Assembly (NCBI RefSeq): GCF_017654505.1
Contig: NC_054536.1
Coordinates: 95,771,844-95,835,843 of the forward strand
Length of the DNA stretch: 64,000 nt
Reading direction: 5' to 3'
Source of the DNA: Polyodon spathula
Taxonomy: Eukaryota > Chordata > Actinopteri > Acipenseriformes > Polyodontidae
Made by a program: the position numbers and the translations under genes. Below, piece after piece: positions 45,917-60,335 of the stretch (position 1 is the stretch's first letter; the number at the start of each line of letters is the position of its first letter). The notes beneath the pieces are model-generated. The model saw nothing but the letters and a program-made list of their open reading frames with translations. It made no database searches and had not been told where the DNA came from.

Positions 45917-46334
45917 TCATTAAAAAGTGTGCACCAAATTCAATTAAATGTCAGGGTGCACTTGATACCATTAAGCAGAGACTGCCAAGCCCCTACCCTT
46001 ATCACATCAGATTTTGATAAGGAATTCATCCTCCACACCGATGCTTCGGATATTAGTCTGGGACAGTCTTGACTGTCTAGCCATTATTTGGGCCACTCAG
46101 ACCTTGAGCTATTACCTATTGGGACATTCATTTAATCTCATCACTGACCATGCCCCACTCAAGTGGTTAAGCGCATGAAGGATAGCAACTCAGTGGTATT
46201 TGGAGTTACAACCCTTCATGTATTTTATGACCAAAAATCACCAAAATGTGAATTACTTTTCCAGGGAGGGCGTTGTAATGGGGAAGGTAGATTCAGCCGA
46301 GTGTTCTTTCAGCTTCACTCTGAGTGGTGGGATA
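45917..46334 (+). pseudogene. Gmr1-like RT thumb and RNase H remnant
   Basis: Directly after the nested LTR the frame reads LIKKCAPNSIKCQGALDTIK, the segment that joins RT to RNase H. RNase H motifs follow: EFILHTDASDISLGQS (first catalytic Asp in TDAS, about 46040), LDCLAIIWATQTLSYYLLGH, and LITDHAPLKWL (TDH, about 46140). The sequence ends with NVNYFSREG, equivalent to the N.NADxLSR block. Much of the RNase H between DAS and LDCLAI is deleted, and a stop follows in LSA. This closes pol just before the right LTR. Confidence 0.85.
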
Positions 46335-46866
46335 TGTGACAGAGAACGAATGAATCCTAGCCAACAATCTCCCTCCCGACCTGTGAGGGCATAATATAAC
46401 AGTAACAGTGTGCCCCGGACTGGATGATTTGGCAGTTCATTCCAGGGTCAATCTGTTCCTTGGGTATGGTTATGAAAGGACCCATAAAGGACTACAGTGT
46501 TGTAGTTTTTGTGTTTTGTCATTTATAGAAGGCAAAACTCTGTGAGCTGGTTCTAAACAGCTAGCAAACAAACCCGGACTACACTTTACCATTGTGCACG
46601 TTTAAACTTGTAATTCACCACTTACACTAATAGCACTCTCTCAGGACCGTGTTTGTGTTTGTGTGTGTCTTGTTTGTGTGATTACTGTTATTATTTCAGG
46701 ACTGAACCCCGTGGTTTGACTGGCTTTACACATAGCTGTGTATAACCATTATTATTATTTAAGTAAAATATAAAGCTGTGTTTTTCACCATTGAACTGTT
46801 GCTGGATTGTTATTACTGAGCACTGCATCACCTCTATACCTACGTACTACATACCACTTTGCCACA
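46335..46866 (+). mobile_element. Right LTR of Gmr1-like element
   Basis: This starts TGTGACAGAGAACG after a purine-rich GAGTGGTGGGATA and ends TTTGCCACA at 46866, followed by the target duplication ATGAG. It is the fuller LTR copy, 532 bp. Its first part matches the truncated left LTR. Confidence 0.85.
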
Positions 46867-46871
46867 ATGAG

Positions 46872-49220
<2,349 letters not shown>

Positions 49221-49298
<78 letters not shown>
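49221..49298. repeat. (TA)n(CA)n at the left edge of a Tc1 element
   Basis: About 35 TA dinucleotides followed by CACACA run directly into the Tc1 tip CAGTGG. Confidence 0.95.
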
Positions 49299-49300
<2 letters not shown>

Positions 49301-50915
49301 GTGGCTTGCAAAAGTATTCTGATCCCTGACCAATTCTCTCTTATTACCGAATTACAAATGGCACATTGAAATTTCGTTCTGTTTGATATTTTATTTTAAA
49401 ACACTGAAACTCAGAATCAATTATTGTAAGGTGACATTGGTTTTATGTTGGGAAATATTTTTAAGAAAAATAAAAAACTGAAATATCTTGCTTGCATAAG
49501 TATTCAACCCCTGTGCTGTGGAAGCTCCCAGTTTGCACCGATGAAAGAAATTGCCCTAACGAGGACACAATTACCTTACCATTGGCCTCCACCTGTGAAC
49601 CATTAAAGTTGCTGTCACATTTTCTGGATAAAAACCCCACTGTTGAAGGATCATTGGTAAGGCTGTGAATCTGAAGGAAAATGAAGACCAAACAGCATTC
49701 TACAGAAGTTAGAGATAAAGTAATACAAATGCATAGATTAGGGAAAGGGTACAAAATAATATCCAAGTGTTTGGATATCCCAGTGAGCACAGTTGGATCA
49801 ATAATCAGGAAGTGGAAGCTGCATCACACCACCCAGGCACTGCCAAGAAAAGGCCGTCCCTCAAAACTCAACGCTCAAACAAGAAGGAGACTTGTGAGAG
49901 AAGCCACAGAGAGGCCAACAATCACTTTGAAGGAGCTACAGAGTTCAGTGGCTGGGAGTGGAGTAATGGTGCATCAGTCAACCATATCAAGAGCTCTGCA
50001 TAACACTGGCCTGTATGGGAGGGTGGCAAGAAAGAAGCCGTTACTCAAAAAGTACCATCTGAAAGCACGTCTGGAGTTTGCCAGAAAGCATGAGAGTGAC
50101 CCAGCTGCGATGTGGGAAAAGGTTTTGTGGTCAGATGAGACCAAGATAGAGCTTTTTGGCCAAAACTCAAAGCGCTATGTGTGGCGCAAACCTAACACTG
50201 CCCATTCCTCAAGACACACCATCCCTACAGTGAAGTATGGTGGTGGCAGCATCATGCTGTGGGGATGCTTCTCATCAGCAGGGACTGGGCATCTTGTTAC
50301 AACTGAAGGAAGAATGGATGGAGTAAAATACAAGAAAATACTGCAAGAGAATCTGCTTCAGTCTGCTAAAAAACTGAAGCTTGGGAGGAAATTTACCTTT
50401 CAGCAGGACAATGATCCCAAGCACAAGGCCAAAGCAACATTGGAGTGGCTCAAGAACAAAAAGGTGAATGTCCTACAATAGCCCAGTCAAAGTCCTGATC
50501 TCAATCCCATTGAGAATCTGTGGCACTATTTGAAAATTGCTGTCCACAAGCATCGTCCAAGCAACCTGAACAACCTGGAGCAAATCTGCCAAGAAGAATG
50601 GGCCAAAATCACTCCGACATTATGTGCAAAGCTGGTACATACTTACCCCAAAAGACTTAAAGCTGTTATTGCAGTGAAAGGTGGCTCTACCAAATATTAA
50701 TGTGTGGGGGTTGAATGCTTATGCAAGCAAGATATTTCAGTTTTTTATTTTTCTTAAAAATATTTCCCAACATAAAAACAATGTCACCTTACAATAATTG
50801 ATTTTGAGTTTCATTGTTTTAAAATAAAATATCAAACAGAACGAAATTTCAATGTACCATTTGTAATTCAGTAATATGAGAAAATTGGTCAGGGGTCTGA
50901 ATACTTTTGCAAGGC

Positions 50916-50919
<4 letters not shown>
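49299..50919 (+). mobile_element. Tc1 element with long IR/DR ends, nearly intact
   Basis: Inverted repeats of about 210 bp (49299-49508 and about 50706-50919) are nearly identical. Each has an outer and an inner direct repeat: TTGCAAAAGTATTC near 49308 and TTGCATAAGTATTC near 49492, mirrored near 50713 and 50900. The tips CAGTGGCTTGC and GCAAGGCACTG sit in CA/TG and TA repeat, so the TA duplication cannot be read unambiguously. It contains one transposase. Confidence 0.93.
49681..50700 (+). pseudogene. Tc1 transposase, full length, one nonsense codon
   Basis: The single frame from ATG 49681 to TAA 50698-50700 spans 339 sense or stop-containing codons, the usual Tc1 length. The N-terminal paired-type DNA-binding domain (residues 1-115) holds two helix-turn-helix stretches (VRDKVIQMHRLGKGYKIISK; VREATERPTITLKELQSS) and a basic linker with KGRPSK. 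The DDE core has Asp152 in [11 protein letters not shown], Asp243 in [14 protein letters not shown] and Glu278 in NPIENLW, with the DD34E spacing of Tc1. The only visible break is TAG at codon 267 (50479-50481), where the family has Trp in [11 protein letters not shown]. The catalytic Glu lies beyond the stop, so the truncated product would be inactive. Confidence 0.93.

Positions 50920-50964
<45 letters not shown>
50919..50964. repeat. (GT)n microsatellite at the right edge of the Tc1 element
   Basis: About 22 GT units begin at the last base of the Tc1 tip and pass into TATATA. The CA run at the left end of the element is its mirror image. Confidence 0.95.
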
Positions 50965-50971
<7 letters not shown>

Positions 50972-51310
50972 AAATCAAAAAGTGATTCATAAACTGGTAT
51001 GGCAGCACACTTTTCTAGATCCTTTAAATGATGAACAGTTTAATAAAGGTGAAACACTCGGTATCCCATTAAAATGAATCATTATTTATTTATATCCACC
51101 TGTTTGTTAATGTAAAACAAAAACATGTTTCGACAATTCAGTATCTGCATCAGGTTACAGACTTAGTAAATGTTAACGAGACTGTGAATCAATTACGTAT
51201 GCACTCTTAACCAATTAATAGGTACTAATTCAATTACATACAATCACAGCAAGTCATACCACATAATGAATAGGCAATCAGAAAATACTTATCTTAAGAG
51301 ACATAACACA

Positions 51311-51312
<2 letters not shown>
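50965..51312. other. Non-coding spacer
   Basis: No gene or repeat recognised between the two microsatellites. Confidence 0.45.

Positions 51313-51373
<61 letters not shown>
51313..51373. repeat. (TA)n microsatellite
   Basis: About 30 TA dinucleotides. Confidence 0.95.
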
Positions 51374-51376
<3 letters not shown>

Positions 51377-52160
51377 CAGCAATAAGGCACGACAGGGTGT
51401 GGGATATACTCTAATATCCAATGTCCAGGTGCATTATAAGTCACGAAGCAGAGCTTTAAGTCAGATAGCATGCCCGATGCCCAGGCAGTGGTCTTTGGTG
51501 TTTTGTATTCTTCCTTTTCTTTTTTTTCTGTCCAGAAGCTGGTGTTCGATTCAGACTCATTCAAAGTTTGGTATGATTAATACATTCCATGGGGCAACAT
51601 GCTTCAGATTGAGGGGACAAATTGAACATTTGTCATCTTACTGAGACAGAAATACGCTTTCCGTATCTCATCTAATCCTGTTGCAGGCCTCATGTTAAGA
51701 AATGCTTATCGTACAACTGCAGAACAAATAGTGCATGAGTCAATGGAACTAAGTATCATTTGAAATTATTAGTTTTAAATAAGGGCACAGAGCTTCATCT
51801 TTGCTTCTCTACGACTGTCAAAAGCACATTCTCATGAATTTTTAACATACTGAAGAGTTAGTGCAATTTATCAGATTGTCCCTATTGTGGACAGAACCAT
51901 ATTCCACAGTGCACACCAACGAAACAATCCCACACTGTGCATTGTGCTAGCGTGACAGTGTTTTAATTGCAGAAGTGTGATATGGGTGAGTGTTGGACGT
52001 CTCTTTTTCGTAGAGAAGTGGCACAGATAGGTCCTCAGATTCCTGAGTTTCAATGGGGTTGGCTCCAGTAACCCAGCTGACAAAAGTTATTTGTCACTGT
52101 TCAATCAACAAGGACAAGGGGTTGCACTTGTGACTGACCAGTCTAAAGTAGCAGCTCACC

Positions 52161-52161
<1 letters not shown>
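51374..52161. other. Non-coding spacer
   Basis: No gene recognised. Confidence 0.45.

Positions 52162-52229
<68 letters not shown>
52162..52229. repeat. (TTA)n microsatellite
   Basis: About 22 TTA trinucleotides. Confidence 0.96.
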
Positions 52230-52439
52230 GATATCACTTATTCCTTAAGGTATAGGTCAGTGTACGAGTCAGATCGGACACGAGAACCGTGTCGAGTAAT
52301 GTGTAATCTGTTCCCACTAATTACCGTAACGGGTCGTGACTCGTGTTCTTCTTTCCGTTTTCTAAGTACTAAAAGAGATATACCCTTAACGTAAAAGGTT
52401 ATGTCCCCACAGTCGTTCTTTCAGTCGTTCATTTCCATG

Positions 52440-52474
<35 letters not shown>

Positions 52475-52485
52475 TATATATATAT

Positions 52486-52526
<41 letters not shown>
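52440..52526. repeat. (TA)n microsatellite, interrupted
   Basis: TA dinucleotides with single-base interruptions near 52473, 52496 and 52521. Confidence 0.93.
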
Positions 52527-52527
<1 letters not shown>

Positions 52528-52775
52528 TAATAGAACTGCCTTCTAATCCAAAAAGAAAGGGTTTTCCTCTATGGTCTGTTGCAAACTCAAATGAATAGGG
52601 GCTGTGTTGCATGACATGCATTTTAACTGTGATTTACCTTTTGAAATATTATATTTAGAAGTATCCGCACACATTGATGGATGTCAGCACTTGTTTCTAA
52701 TTGATAGAGGATTGCAGGAATGTAACCCACACAATTGCTTAACCTCTGTTGGAATACACAGCTCAGTTAGTGTAT
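52527..52775. other. Non-coding spacer
   Basis: No feature recognised up to the CR1 tail. Confidence 0.45.
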
Positions 52776-54909
52776 TAGAACATAAGAACAGAAGAACATA
52801 AGAAAGTTTACCAACGAGAGGAGGCCATTCGGCCCATCTTGCTCGTTTGGTTGTTAGTAGCTTATTGATCCCAAAATCTCATCAAGCAGCTTCTTGAAGG
52901 ATCCCAGGGTGTCAGCTTCAATAACATTACTGGGGAGTTGATTCCAGACCCTCACAATTCTCTGTGTAAAAAAGTGTCTCCTATTTTCTGTTCTGAATAC
53001 CCCTTTGTCTAATCTCCATTTGTGACCCCTGGTCCTTGTTTCTTTTTTCAGGCTGAAAAAGTCCCTTGGGTCGACACTGTCAATACCTTTTAGAATTTTG
53101 AATGCTTGAATTAGGTCGCCACGTAGTCTTCTTTGTTCAAGACTGAACAGATTCAATTCTTTTAGCCTGTCTGCATATGACATGCCTTTTAAGCCCGGAA
53201 TAATTCTGGTCGCTCTTCTTTGCACTCTTTCTAGAGCAGCAATATCTTTTTTATAGCGAGGTGACCAGAACTGAACACAATATTCAAGATGAGGTCTTAC
53301 TAGTGCATTGTACAGTTTTAACATTACTTCCCTTGATTTAAATTCAACACTTTTCACAATGTATCCGAGCATCTTGTTAGCCTTTTTTATAGCTTCCCCA
53401 CATTGTCTAGATGAAGACATTTCTGAGTCAACAAAAACTCCTAGGTCTTTTTCATAGATTCCTTCTCCAATTTCAGTATCTCCCATATGATATTTATAAT
53501 GTACATTTTTATTTCCTGCGTGCAGTACCTTACACTTTTCTCTATTAAATGTCATTTGCCATGTGTCTGCCCAGTTCTGAATCTTGTCTAGATCATTTTG
53601 AATGACCTTTGCTGCTGCAACAGTGTTTGCCACTCCTCCTACTTTTGTGTCGTCTGCAAATTTAACAAGTTTGCTTACTATACCAGAATCTAAATCATTA
53701 ATGTAGATTAGGAATAGCAGAGGACCTAATACTGATCCCTGTGGTACATCACTGGTTACCACACTCCATTCTGAGGTTTTTCCTCTAATCAGTACTTTCT
53801 GTTTTCTACATGTTAACCACTCCCTAATCCATGTACATGTGTTTCCTTGAATCCCAACTGCGTTCAGTTTGAGAATTAATCTTTTGTGCGGGACTTTGTC
53901 AAAAGCTTTCTGGAAATCTAAATAAACCATGTCATATGCTTTGCAATTATCCATTATCGATGTTGCATCCTCAAAAAAAATCAAGCAAGTTAGTTAGACA
54001 CGATCTCCCTTTCCTAAAACCATGTTGACTGTCTCCCAGGATACTGTTACCATATAGGTAATTTTCCATTTTGGATCTTATTATAGTTTCCATAAGTTTG
54101 CATATAATAGAAGTCGGGCTTACTGGTCTGTAGTTACCTGGTTCAGTTTTGTTTCCCTTTTTGTGGATCGGTATTACGTTTGCAATTTTCCAGTCTGTCG
54201 GTACAACCCCTGTGTCAAGAGACTGCTGCATGATCTTGGTTAGCGGTTTGTAATTACTTCTTCCATTTCTTTGAGTACTACTGGGAGGATCTCATCCAGC
54301 CCAGGGGATTTGTTTATTTTAAGAGCTCCTAGTCCCTTTAACACTTCTGCCTCAGTTATGCTAAAGTTATTTAAAACTGGATAGGAACTGGATGACATGT
54401 GGGGCATGTTGTCAGTGTCTTCCTTTGTAAAAACTTGTGAAAAGTAATCATTTAATATATTTGCTATTTTTTTGTCTTCATCTACGATTTTGCCATTTGT
54501 ATCTCTTAAACATTTAATCTCCTCTTTGAATGTTCGCTTGCTGTTGTAATATTGGAAAAACATTTTGGAATTGGTTTTAGCTCCCTTAGCAATGTTCATT
54601 TCTATTTCTCTCTTGGCCTTTCTAACTTCCTTTTTGACTTGCGTTTGCAGTTCTGTGTACTCTTTCTGCGTACTTTCTTTTTGGTCCTTTTTTAATGCTC
54701 TGTAAAGTGCCTTTTTTTGCTGAATATTTTTTTTTAATTGATCTATTAAACCATTTTGGCAATTTAGTTTTACATTTAGATTTGTCTACTTTAGGGATGT
54801 AATTGTTTTGCGCCTCTAGTACTACATTTTTGAAGAACAACCATCCTTCTTCTGTGGGTGTTTTCTCTATTTTACTCCAATCTACTTCTGTTAGTCTTTG
54901 TTTCATGCC
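52776..54909 (-). mobile_element. CR1 LINE, 5'-truncated (copy G)
   Basis: The 3' tail (GAACATAAGAACA repeats, reverse complement of the TTATGTTC octamer) lies at the left, and homology extends to about 54909, equivalent to copy A position 5271 at the end of the endonuclease. The sequence is very close to copies A and E by eye. Confidence 0.93.
52854..54906 (-). pseudogene. CR1 ORF2 (linker and RT), three frameshifts
   Basis: From right to left the pieces are 54622-54906 (RLTEVDWSKIEKTP, basic linker), 54240-54599 (linker to RT start), 53971-54231 (NVIPIHKKGNKTEPGNYRP, HGFRKGRSCLTNLLDFF) and 52854-53984 (YLDFQKAFDKV, SDVPQGSVLGPLLFL, FADDTK, to the normal C-terminus EILGSISY). Breaks lie near 54610, 54236 (a base missing before YKPL) and 53978 (an extra A in a run). 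The conserved SGVPQG reads SDVPQG here. The last 376 codons are open. The endonuclease is missing through truncation. Confidence 0.92.
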
Positions 54910-56542
54910 TTCGTTAGTTTTGGATGCTTTTACAGGTTATACGGTTAGGGGTTTATCCATCTTAAGAGTGTGCTTTAAAACATGGCAGCAAACCACGCAG
55001 GGACTTGATAAAAATGCAATCATCTTCAACTGTCTTATTGGAGGTTAAAAGTTCTACACTGTTGATTTTAGAATAGCACTGTTTTTTAATGAGGAAGATA
55101 ACAAATAATGACCAAGTCACATATCATGTAAATAACAAATAAAGACATACTATACAAAAACCAATTAAATGCCCAAACTTGCAGCTCTCCTTTTCCCTCC
55201 ATCCCTAGTGCCTGACTAGTTGAATATGTAGTTGTGTCACGTACCCTTGTATTTCAGAGGAAGATTGACTTTACATTGCTGAGCAGCAGCTCTGTATTAA
55301 CATTCATCTTGGACTGCTTACCTTCATTCATTAGGGGGTCTGTGAACAAATCAATCCAGTGGCTGTAGCTCTCATGATATGTTAACATGATTTAAATAAT
55401 GTTCAGGTATTCAAATAAATAAATAAAAAGTGTCTGGTGCCTTTGGGAAGCCCACTTTACCTCCTCCATGATTTTATAATGTCAAGTACTGAAAGACACT
55501 TCCTTTGAATTGTCTTTATCCTCTAGATCTTGAAACACAGCTGAGCTCTTCTTGCCATGCTGCTATCTTTCACTGGCGCTGCACAAAGGAAGCAATGTAC
55601 ACTTTTGTACATCTGCGTTTTTCAAACATAGTAGATTCTTGTGTCTGGTTAGGTACCTTTATGCTGTGGTAGCAGAGGCCGATATGCATTGTACTGCTTA
55701 TGTAAGCAGCACTGCGAAAAGGTTCCCTTTATTCTTTAGCCACGTCAGTCTTTTGCAGGTTCCCTAACGTGCATTTTAACACAGCAGCAGAACTGTCCCA
55801 CCATGCCGTAATGTTTATTTTATTGTGTATTTGTAGTGATTAGGATTTTTTCCATTCATTTTATTCTGATAAATCCATGCGATTGCATTTTGAATTCACA
55901 CACAGACACGATGGAATCTGATCTTTACCTTCCAATCATATATCATTTGTATACTAGTTAGTATTAAATTTTAAGTGTTAAGAGGGGTTAAAATAGTTGT
56001 TTTGTTGCACCATAGGATTGAACTGAATTAAGAGTAGAGCACCATTTGAAATAACAGGACTGGGGAATCGGGTTGAACTGAGCCTGGGCCGACAATTATC
56101 TGGATCATCACTTCAGTTTGATCTCCTTTAGCTACTGCCTGCTCCCTGAGCTCATTTAAATAAACCAGGATCAGCAATCAGCAAATTTTACACTGCAGCA
56201 ATCAATCAGGAGAGTTACCTGTGGATTAAAAGGCTTTGCGAACAGTCATTTGGTAGACACGGCACATTTTTTGCGTGTCTTGTGTCTTCTTTTCCCTGGT
56301 AAAGTAAAATGCATGCTACAGATGATTCCTTAAATCGAGAAAAACAAAAATCTACAACATTTACATCAAACTTGTTCTCAAATATCTTTACTAATCAATA
56401 TGTTTTTAATCTCTTTTTTTTTTTAATACCCATCAGATATTGCAAGGGCTCATGAAAAAAAGAGACACGGGGTTGCTGGCATTTGCCAACATATCTAAAA
56501 GACATTCTGATAATATTCAAATGCTCATCCAAAAGCAAGCAG
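54910..56542. other. Non-coding stretch
   Basis: No gene or known element recognised. Confidence 0.45.
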
Positions 56543-56717
56543 TACCCCTTGACTTCATCCCGGTCATTTTGGTGTGAAATAATCACTTCATTCATTAAGG
56601 TTTAATATAATATTTAGAAATATTTGTTCCTGATCCCCTGCAGAGACTTAACAAAAGAAACGTAGCAGGGCAGCTCCCAAGGAATTTAACTTGGCATTCC
56701 TCTATTAGAAATTATTG
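56543..56717. repeat. Local duplication, copy 1, first block
   Basis: About 175 bp from CCCCTTGACTTCATCCC to AAATTATTGATTT match 58013-58190 with about ten differences. In the second copy this block continues directly into the sequence that here lies about 700 bp further on (57411-57485). Confidence 0.9.
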
Positions 56718-57410
56718 ATTTTTCCAAGTTTCCCTCCATAAAAGCAGGGCTCATGCAATACAAATCAATCCAGATATCATTTTAGCAGGTATAGAGCAGT
56801 ATTACGTATTTGGATTGGCCCTGAAGGGAGGAAGTAAGAGGCCTTGAATATGTTTATGTGGAATGGTCTAGATTTGGTTTAACTTTAATGCATTCCACTA
56901 CAAAAGCACTTACTTTGTGATAGCAATCAATTCTCTTCGGTTCCCTTTTAAGTAGGGAATATTAACTGTTACATATGGCTGTTTCCCCTTTAAGACACAC
57001 AAACCTGAAAGTTTATACCAAAGACTTCTGTCAGAGCAGTGTGTTGGGGCTGCTGCTCCACCCCTGAGAGCATAAAGGAGCTGCGCAGACCCTGACAACA
57101 AAACCATTTTCCTTTTCAGCTGAGCCTGAATACTTGAGGGAGCGCTGATATTAAATTATCACCTTTCTAATTACCTTTCTTTCACATTTTTTTTTGCTTT
57201 GCCTTTTAAATTGGATTAAAATATTGAATCGCTGAAGTAAAATTGTTTATTTCTAGCTTCTTTTGTGTTTTCTGACGAGTGTTGATAAAGTTCCACTGCG
57301 GCCTATTGCCCCACAGGAAGCCTGCGGCTCAAGTGTCATCCTTCCTGGGATCCTTAGCACTCCTTCGGGTGTGCAATATTCTACTCCTTGAAGTTTTGAA
57401 AAATATATAA
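56718..57410. other. Segment present only in the first duplication copy
   Basis: This 693-bp segment lies between the two duplicated blocks and has no counterpart near 58190. ATTGATT stands at both of its edges. No coding sequence is recognised. Confidence 0.6.
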
Positions 57411-57485
57411 ACAATTGATTTCCATTACATGATAGTAGATGTTAAAACTTCATGCTGATTTGAACTCAGCTCTCGCCAAAATAAG
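57411..57485. repeat. Local duplication, copy 1, second block
   Basis: ATTGATTTCCATTACATGAT through CTCTCGCCAAAATAA matches 58184-58252, with the differences spread evenly. Confidence 0.88.
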
Positions 57486-58012
57486 CACCAACTAAGACAT
57501 AGCTTTACAGTAAACTAATGTGATTAATCTGTATCTCCATCCATTTGTGTTTCTTTCTATCTGATGATGTAGATATCCTTCTGCCTGGTGTTGATGGCTG
57601 AAGTGTAATGCTGGCTCCAGGGATCAGCTTATTTTGCCTTCCCAGCGCATCAGCACACACATCGGCCGCGATGCTGGCTCCGGGGATCAACCACAGTGCG
57701 GTATCCCCAGTGCATCAGCATGACAACCGTCTGGATTGAGCTAAGTAGGGTACATCTCTGGGGTCTTCAAGTGGGCACCTTCCATTGTCGGTGTTTCATC
57801 GACTAGCCCACAACTCCTCCAGAGGGCACAACAGTGATTCTGGCGTCCCAGCATCACCCCCTCCATCCCCCACTCAGCTCAGCTCAGCTTAGTTACCCGT
57901 ACATCAGCGTTGCTTTCTTTCTGCTGTGCTTGAGATCCCCATCCAGAATCTTTCCGTCTCAACCACAGTCAGTTGGCAACTCTTGGCCATGCAACTCTTG
58001 ACACAACTCTGT
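57486..58012. other. Non-coding stretch with a partial internal duplication
   Basis: ATGCTGGCTCC(A/G)GGGATCA and CCAGCGCATCAGCA / CCAGTGCATCAGCA each occur twice between 57608 and 57721, about 65 bp apart. It resembles part of a GC-richer dispersed repeat. I do not recognise the family. Confidence 0.5.
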
Positions 58013-58252
58013 AGCCCCTGACTTCATCCCAGTCATTTTGGTGTGAAATAATCACTTCATTCGTTACGGTTTAATATAATATTTAGAAATATTTGATCCT
58101 GATCCCCTGCAGAGACTTAATAAAACAAACGTAGCAGGGCAGCTCCAAAGGAATTTAACTTTGCATTCCTCTGTTAGAAATTATTGATTTCCATTACATG
58201 AGAGTAGATGTTAAAACTTCATGGTGATTTGAACTCGGCTCTTGCCAAGATA
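58013..58252. repeat. Local duplication, copy 2, contiguous
   Basis: This joins the two blocks of copy 1 without the 693-bp segment between them. The Tc1 remnant starts directly afterwards. Confidence 0.88.
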
Positions 58253-58261
58253 ATAATTTAA

Positions 58262-59298
<1,037 letters not shown>

Positions 59299-59427
59299 GC
59301 TCCCTCCTCTGTGGTTCTGGACACATATAATCCTGCAGCAAAATTGCTGCTTGTGGCAACAATTCCCCAGGCAGTGTCATGTAGGCAACCCCCAGGTGGT
59401 GATGAGCTGGCATCCCCGGGCAGTGAT

Positions 59428-59482
59428 ATGCAGGCATCCTCGGGCGGTACGTGCAGGCATCCTCGGGCGGTACGTGCAGGCA
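59428..59482. repeat. 23-bp tandem repeat, two to three copies
   Basis: GCAGGCATCCTCGGGCGGTACGT is repeated head to tail, with a third, partial copy before it that has CCCGGGCAGTGATAT. Confidence 0.85.
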
Positions 59483-59504
59483 GCAACAATAGGCAGAGCA
59501 GGAT

Positions 59505-60334
59505 AAGCAGCAACCCTGGGTGAATCAGGACAGACAGTAACCCTGGGTACATTAGGACAGGCAGCAATCCTGGATGAATCAGGACAGGCAACAATCCTGG
59601 ATGAATCAGGACAGACAGCAACCCTGGGTGAATCAGGACAGGCAGCAATCCTGGATGAATCAGGACAGGCAGCATCCCTGAATGAATCAGGACAGGCAGC
59701 AATCCTGGATGAATCAGGACAGGCAGCAACCCTGGGTGAATCAGGACAAGCAACAACCCTGGGTGAATCAGGACAAGCAGCAATCCTGGGTGAATCAGGA
59801 CAGGCAGCAATCCTGGATGAATCAGGACAGGCAGTAAGGCAGCAACCCTGGGTGAATCAGGACAGGCAGCAACCCTGGGTGAATCAGGACAGGCAGCAAC
59901 CCTGGACAAATCAGGACAGGCAGCAAGGCAGCAACCCTGGGTGAATCAGGACAGGCAGCAACCCTGGGTGAATCAGGACAGGCAGCAACCCTGGGTGAAT
60001 CAGGACAGGCAGCAACCCTGGGTGAATCAGGACAGGCAGCAACCCTGGGTGAATCAGGACAGGCAGCAACCCTGGGTGAATCAGGACAGGCAGCAATCCT
60101 GGGTGAATCAGGACAGGCAGCAAGGCAGCAACCCTGGGTGAATCAGGACAGGCAGCAATCCTGGGTGAATCAGGACAGGCAGCAAGACAGCAACCCTTGG
60201 TGAATCAGGACAGGCAGCAATCCTGGGTGAATCAGGACAGGCAGCAAGGCAGCAACCCTGGGTGAATCAGGACAGGCAGCAATCCTGGGTGAATCAGGAC
60301 AGGCAGCAACCCTGGGTGAATCAGGACAGGCAGC
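59505..60334. repeat. 27-bp minisatellite, about 30 copies
   Basis: GTGAATCAGGACAGGCAGCA followed by ACCCTGG repeats, with variants (ATCCTGGAT, CATCCCTGAAT). A 9-bp AGGCAGCA-type insertion recurs several times, at about 59836, 59928, 60121, 60182 and 60246. This gives a loose higher-order pattern. The unit is a multiple of three, so frames on both strands stay open: LLPVLIHPG on the minus strand and QDRQQPWVN on the plus strand. No start context, signal or non-repeat domain supports a protein. Confidence 0.96.
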
Positions 60335-60335
60335 A

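Larger units (their letters stand above)
42009..46866 (+). mobile_element. Gmr1-like Ty3/gypsy retrotransposon, integrase before RT
   Basis: The element is bounded by ATGAG on both sides (42004-42008 and 46867-46871), a 5-bp target duplication. Order along the plus strand: truncated left LTR, gag-like region, protease-like region, integrase, reverse transcriptase, RNase H, right LTR. Integrase upstream of RT is the known trait of Gmr1 elements, unlike standard gypsy. A 609-bp solo LTR with its own duplication interrupts the polymerase region at 45303-45911. Many stops and frameshifts show the element is dead. Confidence 0.88.
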
